Shown one piece after another: positions 1-6,529 of a stretch of 20,645 nucleotides of DNA. This stretch comes from Stenotrophomonas sp. (lineage in GTDB: Bacteria; Pseudomonadota; Gammaproteobacteria; Xanthomonadales; Xanthomonadaceae). Location: the NCBI GenBank assembly GCA_003525885.1, contig DQIG01000017.1, positions 1 through 20,645 of the forward strand, read 5' to 3'. A model generated the notes under the pieces. That model made no database searches. It was given only the letters and a program-made list of their open reading frames with translations, and was not told the origin of the DNA. The position numbers were made by a program, and so were the translations under genes. The first letter of the stretch is position 1. Each line of letters begins with the position of its first letter.

Positions 1-38
1 CCGCCTTCGCGGGGATGACGGAAAAGGGTGGCGTTCAT
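1..38 (-). CDS. Possible 5' end of a divergent gene, cut by window edge
   Basis: Reading leftward, an ATG at 38-36 is preceded by a strong ribosome binding site (complement of CCTCCC at 46-51) with a 7-base spacer, and the frame MNATLFRHPREG stays open to the window edge. Only 12 codons are visible, so no function can be given. Against it, the bases at 1-20 resemble one half of a widespread intergenic repeat with the core CGCGGGGATGACGG, and the frame may simply run into that repeat. If the gene is real it would be transcribed away from the dehydrogenase gene, with a shared control region at 39-204. Confidence 0.3.
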   Translation of the reverse strand, partial: MNATLFRHPREG

Positions 39-106
39 CAAAGAACCTCCCGCAGCTCAAGCCGCACCCTTTCAAATCTCCCCCCTCAACGACGCCACTG
101 CGAAAT

Positions 107-124
107 TTTGAACTCCCGTTCAAA
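107..124. promoter_or_regulatory. Candidate operator, inverted repeat TTTGAAC-N4-GTTCAAA
   Basis: Two perfect 7-base half-sites are separated by TCCC, about 80 bases upstream of the dehydrogenase start and about 70 bases from the possible divergent start at 38. The size and dyad symmetry fit a dimeric repressor or LysR-type site. I could not place convincing -35/-10 boxes around it. The regulatory role is inference; the symmetry is directly visible. Confidence 0.4.
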
Positions 125-180
125 CTTGCTCTTCCCGACGAGCCCCATTTCCGTTTAGCCCTATTCCCCAACGAGGCGCA

Positions 181-195
181 CCATGCGCCGCATGG
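181..195. repeat. 15-base palindrome at the dehydrogenase ribosome binding site
   Basis: CCATGCG-C-CGCATGG is a perfect 7-base inverted repeat around one central base. It touches the GGGAGAA Shine-Dalgarno sequence (194-200) of the following gene. A one-base loop makes an RNA hairpin unlikely, so a protein-binding dyad or chance are the alternatives. Confidence 0.35.
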
Positions 196-204
196 GAGAA
201 TGCA

Positions 205-954
205 ATGTCCTACAAGGTTGCCATCGTCACCGGCGCCGCCGCCGGCATCGGCGCGGCCTGCGCGAAGCGGCTGGCGAAAGAAGGGGTGGCCGTGGGCGTG
301 CTCGACCTCGACGCCGAACGCTGCGCCGATACCGTTAAGGCCATCCGCGAAGGCGGCGGCACCGCCATCGCGCTGGGGGCCGACGTATCCAACCGCGAAT
401 CCGTGAAGGCCGCCGTGGAGCAGGTGCGTGAAGCGCTGGGCCCGGTCTCGATCCTGGTCAACAATGCCGGCGTCACCGACTTCACTCCGTTCGAGGAACT
501 GACCGACGAGCGCTGGGACTTCATCTACGCGGTCAACGTGCGCGGCCTGTTCATCATGACGCAGGTGTGCCTGCCCGACATGAAGAACGCCGGCTGGGGC
601 CGCATCGTCAACATCTCCTCCTCCAGCGCGCAGACCGGCGCGGTGAACATGATCCCCTATTCGTCCTCGAAGGGCGCGGTGGTGACCATGACCCGTTCGA
701 TGGCGCAGGAATTCGGGCCTTACGGCATTACCGTGAACAACATCCCGCCGGGTTCGGTAATGGGCACGATCATGTCCGAAGCCAACCGCGAGCGCTTCCA
801 GATCCCGACCGAAGTGCTGCTGCAGACGATTCCGGTTCGCCGCATGGGTGAGCCCGACGACATCGCCAACGCCTGCGCCTGGCTCTGCGACGAACGCAGC
901 CAGTATGTCACCGGCCAGACCATCGGCGTGAACGGTGGGCGTGTGGTGAGTTGA
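205..954 (+). CDS. SDR family NAD(P)-dependent oxidoreductase (FabG-like)
   Basis: This 249-residue protein is a classical short-chain dehydrogenase/reductase, a cytosolic enzyme that interconverts an alcohol and a ketone using a nicotinamide cofactor. Visible motifs are the Rossmann cofactor loop TGAAAGIG at residues 9-16, acidic residues D34/D36 at the end of the second strand (favouring NAD(H) over NADP(H)), NNAG at 86-89, the active-site Asn111, catalytic Ser139, and the YxxxK pair Tyr152/Lys156. Length and C-terminal YVTGQTIGVNGG are typical. One deviation is the segment after the active site, which reads PPG (181-183) where PG is usually preceded by a small residue. The ATG at 205 has a GGGAGAA ribosome binding site about 4 bases upstream. 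The substrate cannot be read from the sequence; 3-oxoacyl or 3-hydroxyacyl-CoA type compounds are common for relatives. It stands alone on this strand. Confidence 0.9.
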   Translation: MSYKVAIVTGAAAGIGAACAKRLAKEGVAVGVLDLDAERCADTVKAIREGGGTAIALGADVSNRESVKAAVEQVREALGPVSILVNNAGVTDFTPFEELTDERWDFIYAVNVRGLFIMTQVCLPDMKNAGWGRIVNISSSSAQTGAVNMIPYSSSKGAVVTMTRSMAQEFGPYGITVNNIPPGSVMGTIMSEANRERFQIPTEVLLQTIPVRRMGEPDDIANACAWLCDERSQYVTGQTIGVNGGRVVS

Positions 955-999
955 TCCCGTTCCTCCCCGTACAGGGGAGGAACTCCACTTCGAACACAC

Positions 1000-1033
1000 A
1001 AAAAAGGGCCGACGGATCACTCCGCCGGCCCTT
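1000..1033 (-). terminator. Intrinsic terminator of ppa
   Basis: Read leftward, an 11-base stem (GGGCCGGCGGA with TCCGTCGGCCC, one G-U pair) and a 4-base loop are followed by a run of six T. It lies about 30 bases past the ppa stop. On the + strand the stem is followed only by TTCCTT, so it may also weakly stop transcripts of the dehydrogenase. Confidence 0.85.
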
Positions 1034-1062
1034 CCTTCACATGGGGTGTGAACTTGTCAGGC

Positions 1063-1608
1063 TCAGGCCTTGGCAGCCTTGTCAGCCTCATAACGCTCGA
1101 TCGCCTCGACGACGATCTGGCGGGCTTCATCAGCGCCGCCCCAGGTACCGACGCGCACCCACTTCTCGGCCTCAAGGTCCTTGTAGTGCGTGAAGAAGTG
1201 CTCGATCTGGCTGAACACGATCGGCGGAAGGTCGCCCTTTTCCTGCACGTCCGAATAGTACGGGAACGTCTTGTCGTCGGGCACGCAGACCAGCTTTTCG
1301 TCGCCGCCGTGCTCGTCTTCGAGGTTCAGCACCGCGATCGGGCGCACGCGCACGACGGCGCCGGGCACGAAGGGCGAGCGGGCAACGACCAGCGCGTCGA
1401 GCGGATCACCATCGGGCGAGAGGGTGTGCGGCACGAAGCCGTAGTTGGCCGGGTAGCGCATCGGCGTGTGCAGAATGCGGTCCACGAAGAGGGCGCCGGA
1501 ATCCTTGTCGAATTCGTACTTTACGGGCTCACCGCCAACGGGAACCTCGATGATGACGTTCAGGCTCTCCGGCGGATTCTTGCCGACAGGGATCATGTCG
1601 ATGCGCAT
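1063..1608 (-). CDS. ppa: Inorganic pyrophosphatase, family I
   Basis: The 181-residue product hydrolyses pyrophosphate to two phosphates, which pulls nucleic acid, protein and coenzyme synthesis forward in the cytosol. The family I signature DGDPLDA is at residues 66-72, with further metal- and phosphate-binding residues E21, K30, E32, R44, Y56, D98, D103, K105 and Y142/K143 in the expected order. The reading frame is open further upstream, but I chose the ATG at 1608 because it has an AAAGGA ribosome binding site about 5-6 bases away and gives the family's usual length. The gene is monocistronic, bounded by terminators on both sides. From memory of family members, the N-terminal MRIDMIPVGKNPPESLN and the segment YPANYGFVPHTLSPDGDPLD look like alphaproteobacterial enzymes, whereas xanthomonad enzymes usually read differently; this is noted as a finding. 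Confidence 0.96.
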   Translation of the reverse strand: MRIDMIPVGKNPPESLNVIIEVPVGGEPVKYEFDKDSGALFVDRILHTPMRYPANYGFVPHTLSPDGDPLDALVVARSPFVPGAVVRVRPIAVLNLEDEHGGDEKLVCVPDDKTFPYYSDVQEKGDLPPIVFSQIEHFFTHYKDLEAEKWVRVGTWGGADEARQIVVEAIERYEADKAAKA

Positions 1609-1750
1609 GTTGGTCCTTTTCAACGGGCACGATTTGAGCGGCGCTCCTGACGGTGCGCCGCATTGAACTGTGACGGCGGGGCTTAGCGACACGGTTAATG
1701 CATCGCAACCGCCTTCTCGCACATGCAGTGCAAGGATCGCGGGCCCGTCG

Positions 1751-1792
1751 CAAAAACGAAACAGGGCCGGACCGTGAAGTCCGACCCTGTTC
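1751..1792 (-). terminator. Intrinsic terminator of the M61 peptidase gene
   Basis: Read leftward, AACAGGGTCGGAC pairs with GTCCGGCCCTGTT across a TTCACG loop and is followed by TCGTTTTTG. It starts about 20 bases beyond the TAA stop of the peptidase gene and separates it from ppa. The rest of the 1609-1813 gap contains the ppa leader; no clear promoter boxes were seen there. Confidence 0.85.
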
Positions 1793-1813
1793 GTAATAAG
1801 ATTAGACGCAGGT

Positions 1814-3712
1814 TTACTTGGTGCGCGGTGCCAACAGACGATCGAGACCGTTGGCCTTGCCCGGCGTGGTGCTTTCCAGCCAGGGGAAACGCAGGCCGCC
1901 GTGATAGTCGATGGCAACGGTGTTGAAGGTATCGCCGCGCTTTACCAGCAGGCTGATCGGCGCCTGAGCGGACTTCGCCGCGGTGATCGCGTCCTTGATC
2001 GCTTCGCCGCTGTAGGCCTTGCCGTTCACCGCCACGACCTTCACGCCGCCGACGAGACCGGCGTTGTAGCCCACGCTATCCCATACCGATGCGGTGACGG
2101 TGCCCTCGTTATCGAGCGACACGCCCAGCGAATAGCTGAGATCCAGCGACTTGCGCGAATCGCCGACACCCTTCTCGTAACCGTTCTGCGTGTCCTTCCA
2201 GACCAGCTTGTAACCGGCCATCTCGATGCCTTTGGTCGGCGCCGGCTGATTGGTGTCGTAGATACGGGTCTTGAGGAAGGTAGCCCAGTCATAGGGATAG
2301 ACGCCGTTCAGCGTCTTCACGACTTCGTCGAAATCGTAAGTCAGCTCGCCCCAATCGCCATCGCGCACGCCGAAAAAGGCCTTGGCGAAATCGTCCAGGC
2401 CCTTGGCGCCCTTGGTGCCCTGACGGATGATCTGGTCCGCTTCCAACCAGGTCAGCGCGCCCTCGACGTAGTAGTCCTCGGTACGGGTGATCGAGGTGTA
2501 GGGCAGCGGGCGGCGCATGTTGAGGATCGGTGCGTGGGTAGTGTCCTCCACCGAACGCCAACCACGACCCGGCGTTGCCTCGGCATAGCGCGCAACGGCA
2601 CCGGCCAGCGTGTCGAGGATCGTCTGCTTGGTCTGCACGCCCGAACGCGCGGCGAGGATATAGCCCCAGAACTGGGTCTGGCCTTCGTAGACCCAGAGCA
2701 GGCTGTCGCCCATCGGCGTGTTGAAGTTGGCAGTGGCCAGATCGGCGCCGCGACGGTACTTGCCATTCCAGGAATGGGTGTACTCGTGCGGCAGCAGATC
2801 GCGCATCCACGCGTTGTTGTCCCACTCGGTGAAGTACCCCGGGTCGGCGCTGTTCTCGCTGGAACGGTGATGCTCCAGGCCGATGCCACCGAGGCGGTCG
2901 GTCAATGCCAGCAGGAACTCATAGTGGTTGTAGTGGCGCGCGCCGTAAAGCTTGTCGGCCTGCTGCACCAGCGCGCGGTGCATCGTGATCTGCGCCTCGC
3001 TTGGCTTCAGCGACTTGGCGTCGTCGGCGAACACGTTGAGATGCACCGGCACCTTCGCGCCGGGGTCGAGATCGATGCGCTGGTAGTGTTCGCCGGCGAA
3101 CAACGGTGAATCGACCAGATGGTCATAGGAGATCGGCTTGAACACCACCGTGTCGCCGTCGCGGCGCACGGTTTCCAGAGCAGTGGCAAACGACCAGCCC
3201 TTGGGCAGGGTCACGCTGGCCTGCGCCTGCAACTGGCGTGCATCGACACCGGCCGGGTACAGCGAATTAGCGTTCCATTGCAGGTTGAGCATCTCCGGGG
3301 TCATCACCACCCGGCCCTGACTGCCGCCCTGCGAGGACAGGAAGTCGAAGTGGGCGACGATCTCGGCCACACCCGCAGGCACGTCCACCTTGAACGCATA
3401 GACGTTGTACTGGTCGCGCTGCCAGGCCAGCGGCTTGCCGTTGGCAGTGACGCGCAGGCCAGCCAGCTTGTCGATCGGGCCGGTCGGCGAATGGTTGCCG
3501 GGAATCCACTGCGGGTACAGCAGGGTCAGCGGGCCGGGTTTGGCCGGCACCGTGGCGGTCACCTTGAAGATACGCCGGGCCAGATCGCGCGCGTCAACGT
3601 CGATGCGCAGCAATCCAGAAGCCGCAGCGTCGGCTGGCGGCGAGGTCTGCGCCAGCGCAGGCGTGGCGGCCAGCGCGAACAGCAACGACATCGCCAGGGC
3701 TCGGGTCTTCAT
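1814..3712 (-). CDS. Exported M61 family metallopeptidase (glycyl aminopeptidase-like) with PDZ domain
   Basis: This 632-residue protein belongs to the M61 zinc peptidases, which remove N-terminal residues (preferring Gly/Ala in the characterised Sphingomonas enzyme). A Sec signal peptide covers residues 1-21, with likely cleavage in ALA-QT, so it acts in the periplasm or outside. An N-terminal beta domain (about 35-230) is followed by the catalytic domain with the motif GGIGLEHHRSS (275-285), zinc site HEYTH (309-313) and the third ligand Glu343 in WVYEGQTQFWG. A PDZ domain follows at about 525-605 (SLGVSLDNEG through VVAVNGKAYSG). All catalytic residues are present. The start at 3712 has GGAAG 7-8 bases upstream and gives a proper signal peptide. 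It is a single-gene unit with its own terminator. A role in peptide scavenging is inferred from the family. Confidence 0.93.
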   Translation of the reverse strand: MKTRALAMSLLFALAATPALAQTSPPADAAASGLLRIDVDARDLARRIFKVTATVPAKPGPLTLLYPQWIPGNHSPTGPIDKLAGLRVTANGKPLAWQRDQYNVYAFKVDVPAGVAEIVAHFDFLSSQGGSQGRVVMTPEMLNLQWNANSLYPAGVDARQLQAQASVTLPKGWSFATALETVRRDGDTVVFKPISYDHLVDSPLFAGEHYQRIDLDPGAKVPVHLNVFADDAKSLKPSEAQITMHRALVQQADKLYGARHYNHYEFLLALTDRLGGIGLEHHRSSENSADPGYFTEWDNNAWMRDLLPHEYTHSWNGKYRRGADLATANFNTPMGDSLLWVYEGQTQFWGYILAARSGVQTKQTILDTLAGAVARYAEATPGRGWRSVEDTTHAPILNMRRPLPYTSITRTEDYYVEGALTWLEADQIIRQGTKGAKGLDDFAKAFFGVRDGDWGELTYDFDEVVKTLNGVYPYDWATFLKTRIYDTNQPAPTKGIEMAGYKLVWKDTQNGYEKGVGDSRKSLDLSYSLGVSLDNEGTVTASVWDSVGYNAGLVGGVKVVAVNGKAYSGEAIKDAITAAKSAQAPISLLVKRGDTFNTVAIDYHGGLRFPWLESTTPGKANGLDRLLAPRTK

Positions 3713-3766
3713 CGGGCAACTTCCAACAACGGAGAATCCTCCGATGCTAGGCCTGTGTGGTGCGCG

Positions 3767-3791
3767 GCCCCATGGCCAAAGGTCATGGGGC
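3767..3791. repeat. Inverted repeat upstream of the M61 peptidase gene
   Basis: GCCCCATGGCC and GGTCATGGGGC are separated by AAA, giving an 11-base stem with one G-U pair. It lies 55-79 bases upstream of the peptidase start, in the 161-base gap 3713-3873. No T-run follows in either direction, so it is not a standard terminator. An operator or leader hairpin is possible. Confidence 0.45.
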
Positions 3792-3826
3792 GAAAGAACT
3801 GTCTACGCAAATCCATCAGGGAACGT

Positions 3827-3857
3827 GCTTGCCAGACCGATCGTCAGCCTGGCAAGC
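3827..3857. repeat. Hairpin just downstream of the two-gene secreted-protein unit
   Basis: The perfect 9-base arms GCTTGCCAG and CTGGCAAGC flank a 13-base loop that itself contains the palindrome CGATCG. It begins 16 bases after the stop codon of the leftward gene at 3874. There is no T-run, so it could protect the 3' end of the transcript or act with Rho rather than as an intrinsic terminator. Confidence 0.5.
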
Positions 3858-3873
3858 CACCCGGAAGGGAAGT

Positions 3874-4452
3874 CTAGTTTGATGCGCCTTCTTTGTAAGC
3901 CGCCTCAATGGCCCCCTTCAATCTCGTCGGATCTTCGATCCTCACACCGGTCAAGCACTTGGAGCCTGTGGCATCAAAAAACACTGTCGATGCGGAGCCG
4001 CCCTGGAAGTGTGCATAACCAAACACCGGCGCGGGGGAATCGGCCAACGGCGCCCATACGATTTTTCCGAGGAGCAGTCTAGCCTTGGCAACATCCCGCT
4101 CGATGCATCCGCCCGACGCCTTCACGACGATCGTTACCTGGCCGGATCGCTCTTCAAGTTGGGTCAGAAGCGCGATATCGCCGAAATTGCGAGCGATGCC
4201 GGAAGCCGAAGCGGAGTTCGCGCGGAAGCCATTCCCAATACCCAATGCATCAGCGGCGGCCTGCGGCCCAGCACTTCGCGCCACCTCCAGCCTCTCGATG
4301 TAATCCAGTGCTGCCAGTTGGGAGTCTCTTGAGGCGGCACTCCACATTTGAGAAGGAGGTGTCGCCGCAACCGCTGCAAGGGGAATGACCGCAGACAAGA
4401 CGAGTAGTGCTTTCAGGGGCACTCTCACGAATTCACCAAGGATAGTTGGCAT
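3874..4452 (-). CDS. Unrecognised exported protein, partner of the HELGH protein gene
   Basis: I do not recognise this 192-residue protein. It begins with a signal peptide: Arg10 and Lys14 precede the hydrophobic stretch ALLVLSAVIPLAAVAA (15-30), and cleavage is likely near residue 30. The mature part has a helical segment (about 44-70) and then a mixed region with only two cysteines, C116 and C166, which could form one disulfide in the periplasm. I chose the ATG at 4452 over longer options because it gives the signal peptide and has GAGGA 8 bases upstream. This start lies inside the end of the upstream gene (20-base overlap), so the two are very probably co-transcribed and translationally coupled. 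Local GC is well below that of the core genes. A role as inhibitor or partner of the neighbouring putative protease is only a guess from gene arrangement. Confidence 0.7.
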   Translation of the reverse strand: MPTILGEFVRVPLKALLVLSAVIPLAAVAATPPSQMWSAASRDSQLAALDYIERLEVARSAGPQAAADALGIGNGFRANSASASGIARNFGDIALLTQLEERSGQVTIVVKASGGCIERDVAKARLLLGKIVWAPLADSPAPVFGYAHFQGGSASTVFFDATGSKCLTGVRIEDPTRLKGAIEAAYKEGASN

Positions 4453-5029
4453 CGTAGTAGTCCTCATGCTGCTTGGTATAGGTTTTCCCCGATGCGACAT
4501 GGTTGTTGTCACAGAATGCCTTGCCAATATCCACAAGCGAAGCACCACTTGACCACATGCCCCAAAGCGTAGCGGAATTCTCGGAAATCAGCGGAATCTC
4601 AACGGTTCCTTCCGAAAATCCTCGAATCTGATCACTCACGATCGCGTTATTGACAACGGCCTTGGCCTCCCACACACAATTTCTTTCAACGTACTGCGCC
4701 CTGGTAATCGGAGCATCAATATTGGGAATACCAGCCACGTGATGACCAAGCTCATGACTGAGATAGCCTACGGTCTTGTAGAGCCCAGGCAGATCAAAGC
4801 TATCACAAGAGTAAGGCGGAACCAGTATTTTCGCCGTAAGCGGGTCATAGCTGGGAGGGAGACCATATGCCCTGACGCCCGAATGAGCCTGGATCTGCGA
4901 GGTAAGTGTTGTGGATGCAGCGGAGATGAAGTCTACGCACTGGCCCAAACCAGTTACAGGGTAGGATTGCGCCTTCGCGTAGACGGGAAAAATAAGTGAA
5001 AAGATCAAAATCAGGTATTTCCATACCAT
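4433..5029 (-). CDS. Putative exported zinc metalloprotease-like protein (HELGH motif)
   Basis: This 198-residue protein has a clear Sec signal peptide (residues 1-20, cleavage at AKA-QS) and, in the mature part, HELGHH at 92-97. HExxH followed by a helix is the zinc-binding and catalytic site of many metallopeptidases, and Glu121 in VWEAKAVVNNA, 25 residues past the second histidine, is a plausible third ligand. Four cysteines (C31, C75, C118, C173) suggest disulfides and a periplasmic or secreted location. The C-terminus is rich in aromatic and acidic residues (QHEDYYDANYPW). I cannot assign a named family, and the enzyme activity is inferred from the motif alone. It is the first gene of a two-gene leftward unit. 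A hand count of 4441-4500 gives 29 of 60 G+C, against 45 of 60 in uvrA (16741-16800), pointing to recent acquisition. Confidence 0.75.
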   Translation of the reverse strand: MVWKYLILIFSLIFPVYAKAQSYPVTGLGQCVDFISAASTTLTSQIQAHSGVRAYGLPPSYDPLTAKILVPPYSCDSFDLPGLYKTVGYLSHELGHHVAGIPNIDAPITRAQYVERNCVWEAKAVVNNAIVSDQIRGFSEGTVEIPLISENSATLWGMWSSGASLVDIGKAFCDNNHVASGKTYTKQHEDYYDANYPW

Positions 5030-5471
5030 ATTCCAGCCCCGTCCCCCGGATCCCAGCGATCCGACTCAAATCCTGGCGCTAAGGATCTTTTCTCTCTATA
5101 GGAAAACTCCTAAAGACTCCGCTACGTGCAACCGATCACGCCTGAAACGAGAGGGTCTTCGAACTTTCCGGCACCAAGGGCAAGGGCTAGGGGCGTGAGG
5201 CCACAACGCTGAATGCTCGCAGAGAGGTTCCAGGGTCATACAGGCGATACGACCGCTCATCACAGTGCGCCACATTCACGTCAAAATGATCACCCTGTTA
5301 AACAAGCCGTGAGCGGCGCGAGAGCACGGGTCTTCATCATCAGACAAGTTCCAGCCATGAAAGAGGCCCCGCTGCCAGACCAGTAGCAGGCGCAGCACCG
5401 TCACCAAAGGCCATGGTTGTAGCATCCATCCAGATATGGAGCGGATGATGCGCATGCAGGCGCGTTGCGCA
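5030..5471. other. Gene-less stretch between the secreted-protein genes and the repeat cluster
   Basis: No convincing gene is visible on either strand; the short open frames lack a ribosome binding site or recognisable content. The end nearest the HELGH gene carries an AT-rich patch whose leftward strand contains TATAGA (5100-5095), about 65 bases before the start at 5029. That could be a -10 box, but no matching -35 was found. The same patch holds the small inverted repeat TAGGA-GTTT-TCCTA. Nothing else stands out, and the stretch may be decayed sequence marking the edge of an insertion. Confidence 0.5.
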
Positions 5472-5534
5472 GTGCGAACCAAGGTTCGCACCCACCTTGT
5501 GCCGGTTCGCACCCCTCTTGTACAGTTCGCACCC
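5472..5534. repeat. GTTCGCACCC direct-repeat cluster with an inverted copy
   Basis: GTTCGCACCC occurs at 5484-5493, 5505-5514 and 5525-5534, start-to-start spacing 21 and 20 bases, i.e. about two helical turns. The first copy is also half of a perfect 9-base inverted repeat, GTGCGAACC-AA-GGTTCGCAC (5472-5491). The cluster lies 18-80 bases beyond the ispH stop. It could be a dispersed intergenic repeat of this genus or a protein-binding array. Confidence 0.6.
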
Positions 5535-5546
5535 ACCAGGGACAGG

Positions 5547-5564
5547 CCTGGTCAGTCGACCAGG
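5547..5564 (-). repeat. Small hairpin over the ispH stop codon
   Basis: CCTGGTC and GACCAGG flank the four bases AGTC, and the left arm with the loop contains the ispH stop codon (5552-5554). No T-run follows on the leftward strand, so it is not a standard terminator. No other ispH terminator was found. Confidence 0.35.
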
Positions 5565-6502
5565 CGCAGGCGCAGTTCCTTCGGCAGCGCGAACACCATC
5601 GATTCCGGCTCGCCGTCCAGCTCGCCCACGCCGGTGGCGCCCAGCTCGGCCAGGCGCGCGAGCACGCCATCGACCAGCACCTGCGGCGCCGAGGCGCCGG
5701 CGGTCACGCCGATATGCTGCTTGCCGGCCACCCACTGCGGGTCGATCTCGTGCGCGCCGTCGATCAGATACGACTCCACGCCTTCACGACGGGCCAGCTC
5801 GCTCAAACGGTTGGAGTTCGAGCTGTTCGGCGAACCGACCACCAGCACCAGGTCGCAGCGCTTGGCCAGGTCGCGCACGGCGTCCTGGCGGTTCTGCGTG
5901 GCGTAGCAGATGTCGTCGTTCTTCGGGCCCTGCATCGCCGGGAAACGCTCGCGCAGCGCATCGATGATGCCGCGCGTGTCGTCCACCGACAGCGTGGTCT
6001 GGGTGGTGTAGGCGAAGTTTTCCGGCTGGTTGATGTGCAGCGTGGCGACCTGCTCCACGTCCTCGACCAGGTAGATCTGGCCGGTACCGGCTTCGCGGTT
6101 CCACTGGCCCATGGTGCCTTCCACCTCCGGGTGACCGGCGTGGCCGATCAGCACCACGTCACGGCCGGCACGGCAGTGGCGGGCGACCTCGAAGTGGACC
6201 TTGGTCACCAGCGGGCAGGTGGCGTCGAACACCTTCAGGCCACGGCGCTCGGCTTCCTGGCGCACCGCCTGGGACACGCCATGCGCACTGAAGATCACCG
6301 TGTTGTTGTCCGGCACTTCGTCGAGTTCTTCGACGAAGATCGCGCCGCGCTGCTTCAGGTCGTCGACCACGAAGCGGTTGTGCACCACTTCATGGCGGAC
6401 GTAGATGGGCGCGCCCAGCGTTTCGATCGCGCGCTTGACGATCTCGATCGCACGATCGACACCGGCACAGAAACCACGCGGGTTGGCGAGCAGCACATCC
6501 AT
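5552..6502 (-). CDS. ispH: 4-hydroxy-3-methylbut-2-enyl diphosphate reductase
   Basis: The 316-residue enzyme catalyses the last step of the methylerythritol phosphate pathway, reducing HMBPP to IPP and DMAPP in the cytosol with a [4Fe-4S] cluster. The three cluster cysteines are C12 (PRGFCAGVDRAI), C96 (DATCPLV) and C199 (DDICYATQNRQ). Substrate residues H41, H74, H124 and E126 (GHAGHPEVEGT) and the motif SPNSSNSNRL (224-233) are also present, so the protein looks intact. The ATG at 6502 has a GGGAGA ribosome binding site 8 bases upstream. It lies 27 bases after lspA at the end of the leftward run. Pairing with lspA downstream of ileS is common in gammaproteobacteria. Confidence 0.98.
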   Translation of the reverse strand: MDVLLANPRGFCAGVDRAIEIVKRAIETLGAPIYVRHEVVHNRFVVDDLKQRGAIFVEELDEVPDNNTVIFSAHGVSQAVRQEAERRGLKVFDATCPLVTKVHFEVARHCRAGRDVVLIGHAGHPEVEGTMGQWNREAGTGQIYLVEDVEQVATLHINQPENFAYTTQTTLSVDDTRGIIDALRERFPAMQGPKNDDICYATQNRQDAVRDLAKRCDLVLVVGSPNSSNSNRLSELARREGVESYLIDGAHEIDPQWVAGKQHIGVTAGASAPQVLVDGVLARLAELGATGVGELDGEPESMVFALPKELRLRLVD

Positions 6503-6529
6503 CAGTTCAATCTCCCGGCAGCGGCCGGC

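Noticed and set aside
5187..5279. Leftward 30-codon frame starting GTG (MNVAHCDERSYRL...) in the gene-less stretch
   Set aside because: It has no ribosome binding site and no recognisable content, and it ends early; chance is the simplest explanation.
5340..5440. Leftward peptide HIWMDATTMAFGDG, faintly like the thermolysin-family block NAYWDG..MVYGDG
   Set aside because: The following residues do not continue into the expected HELTH region, so it does not support an M4 protease remnant.
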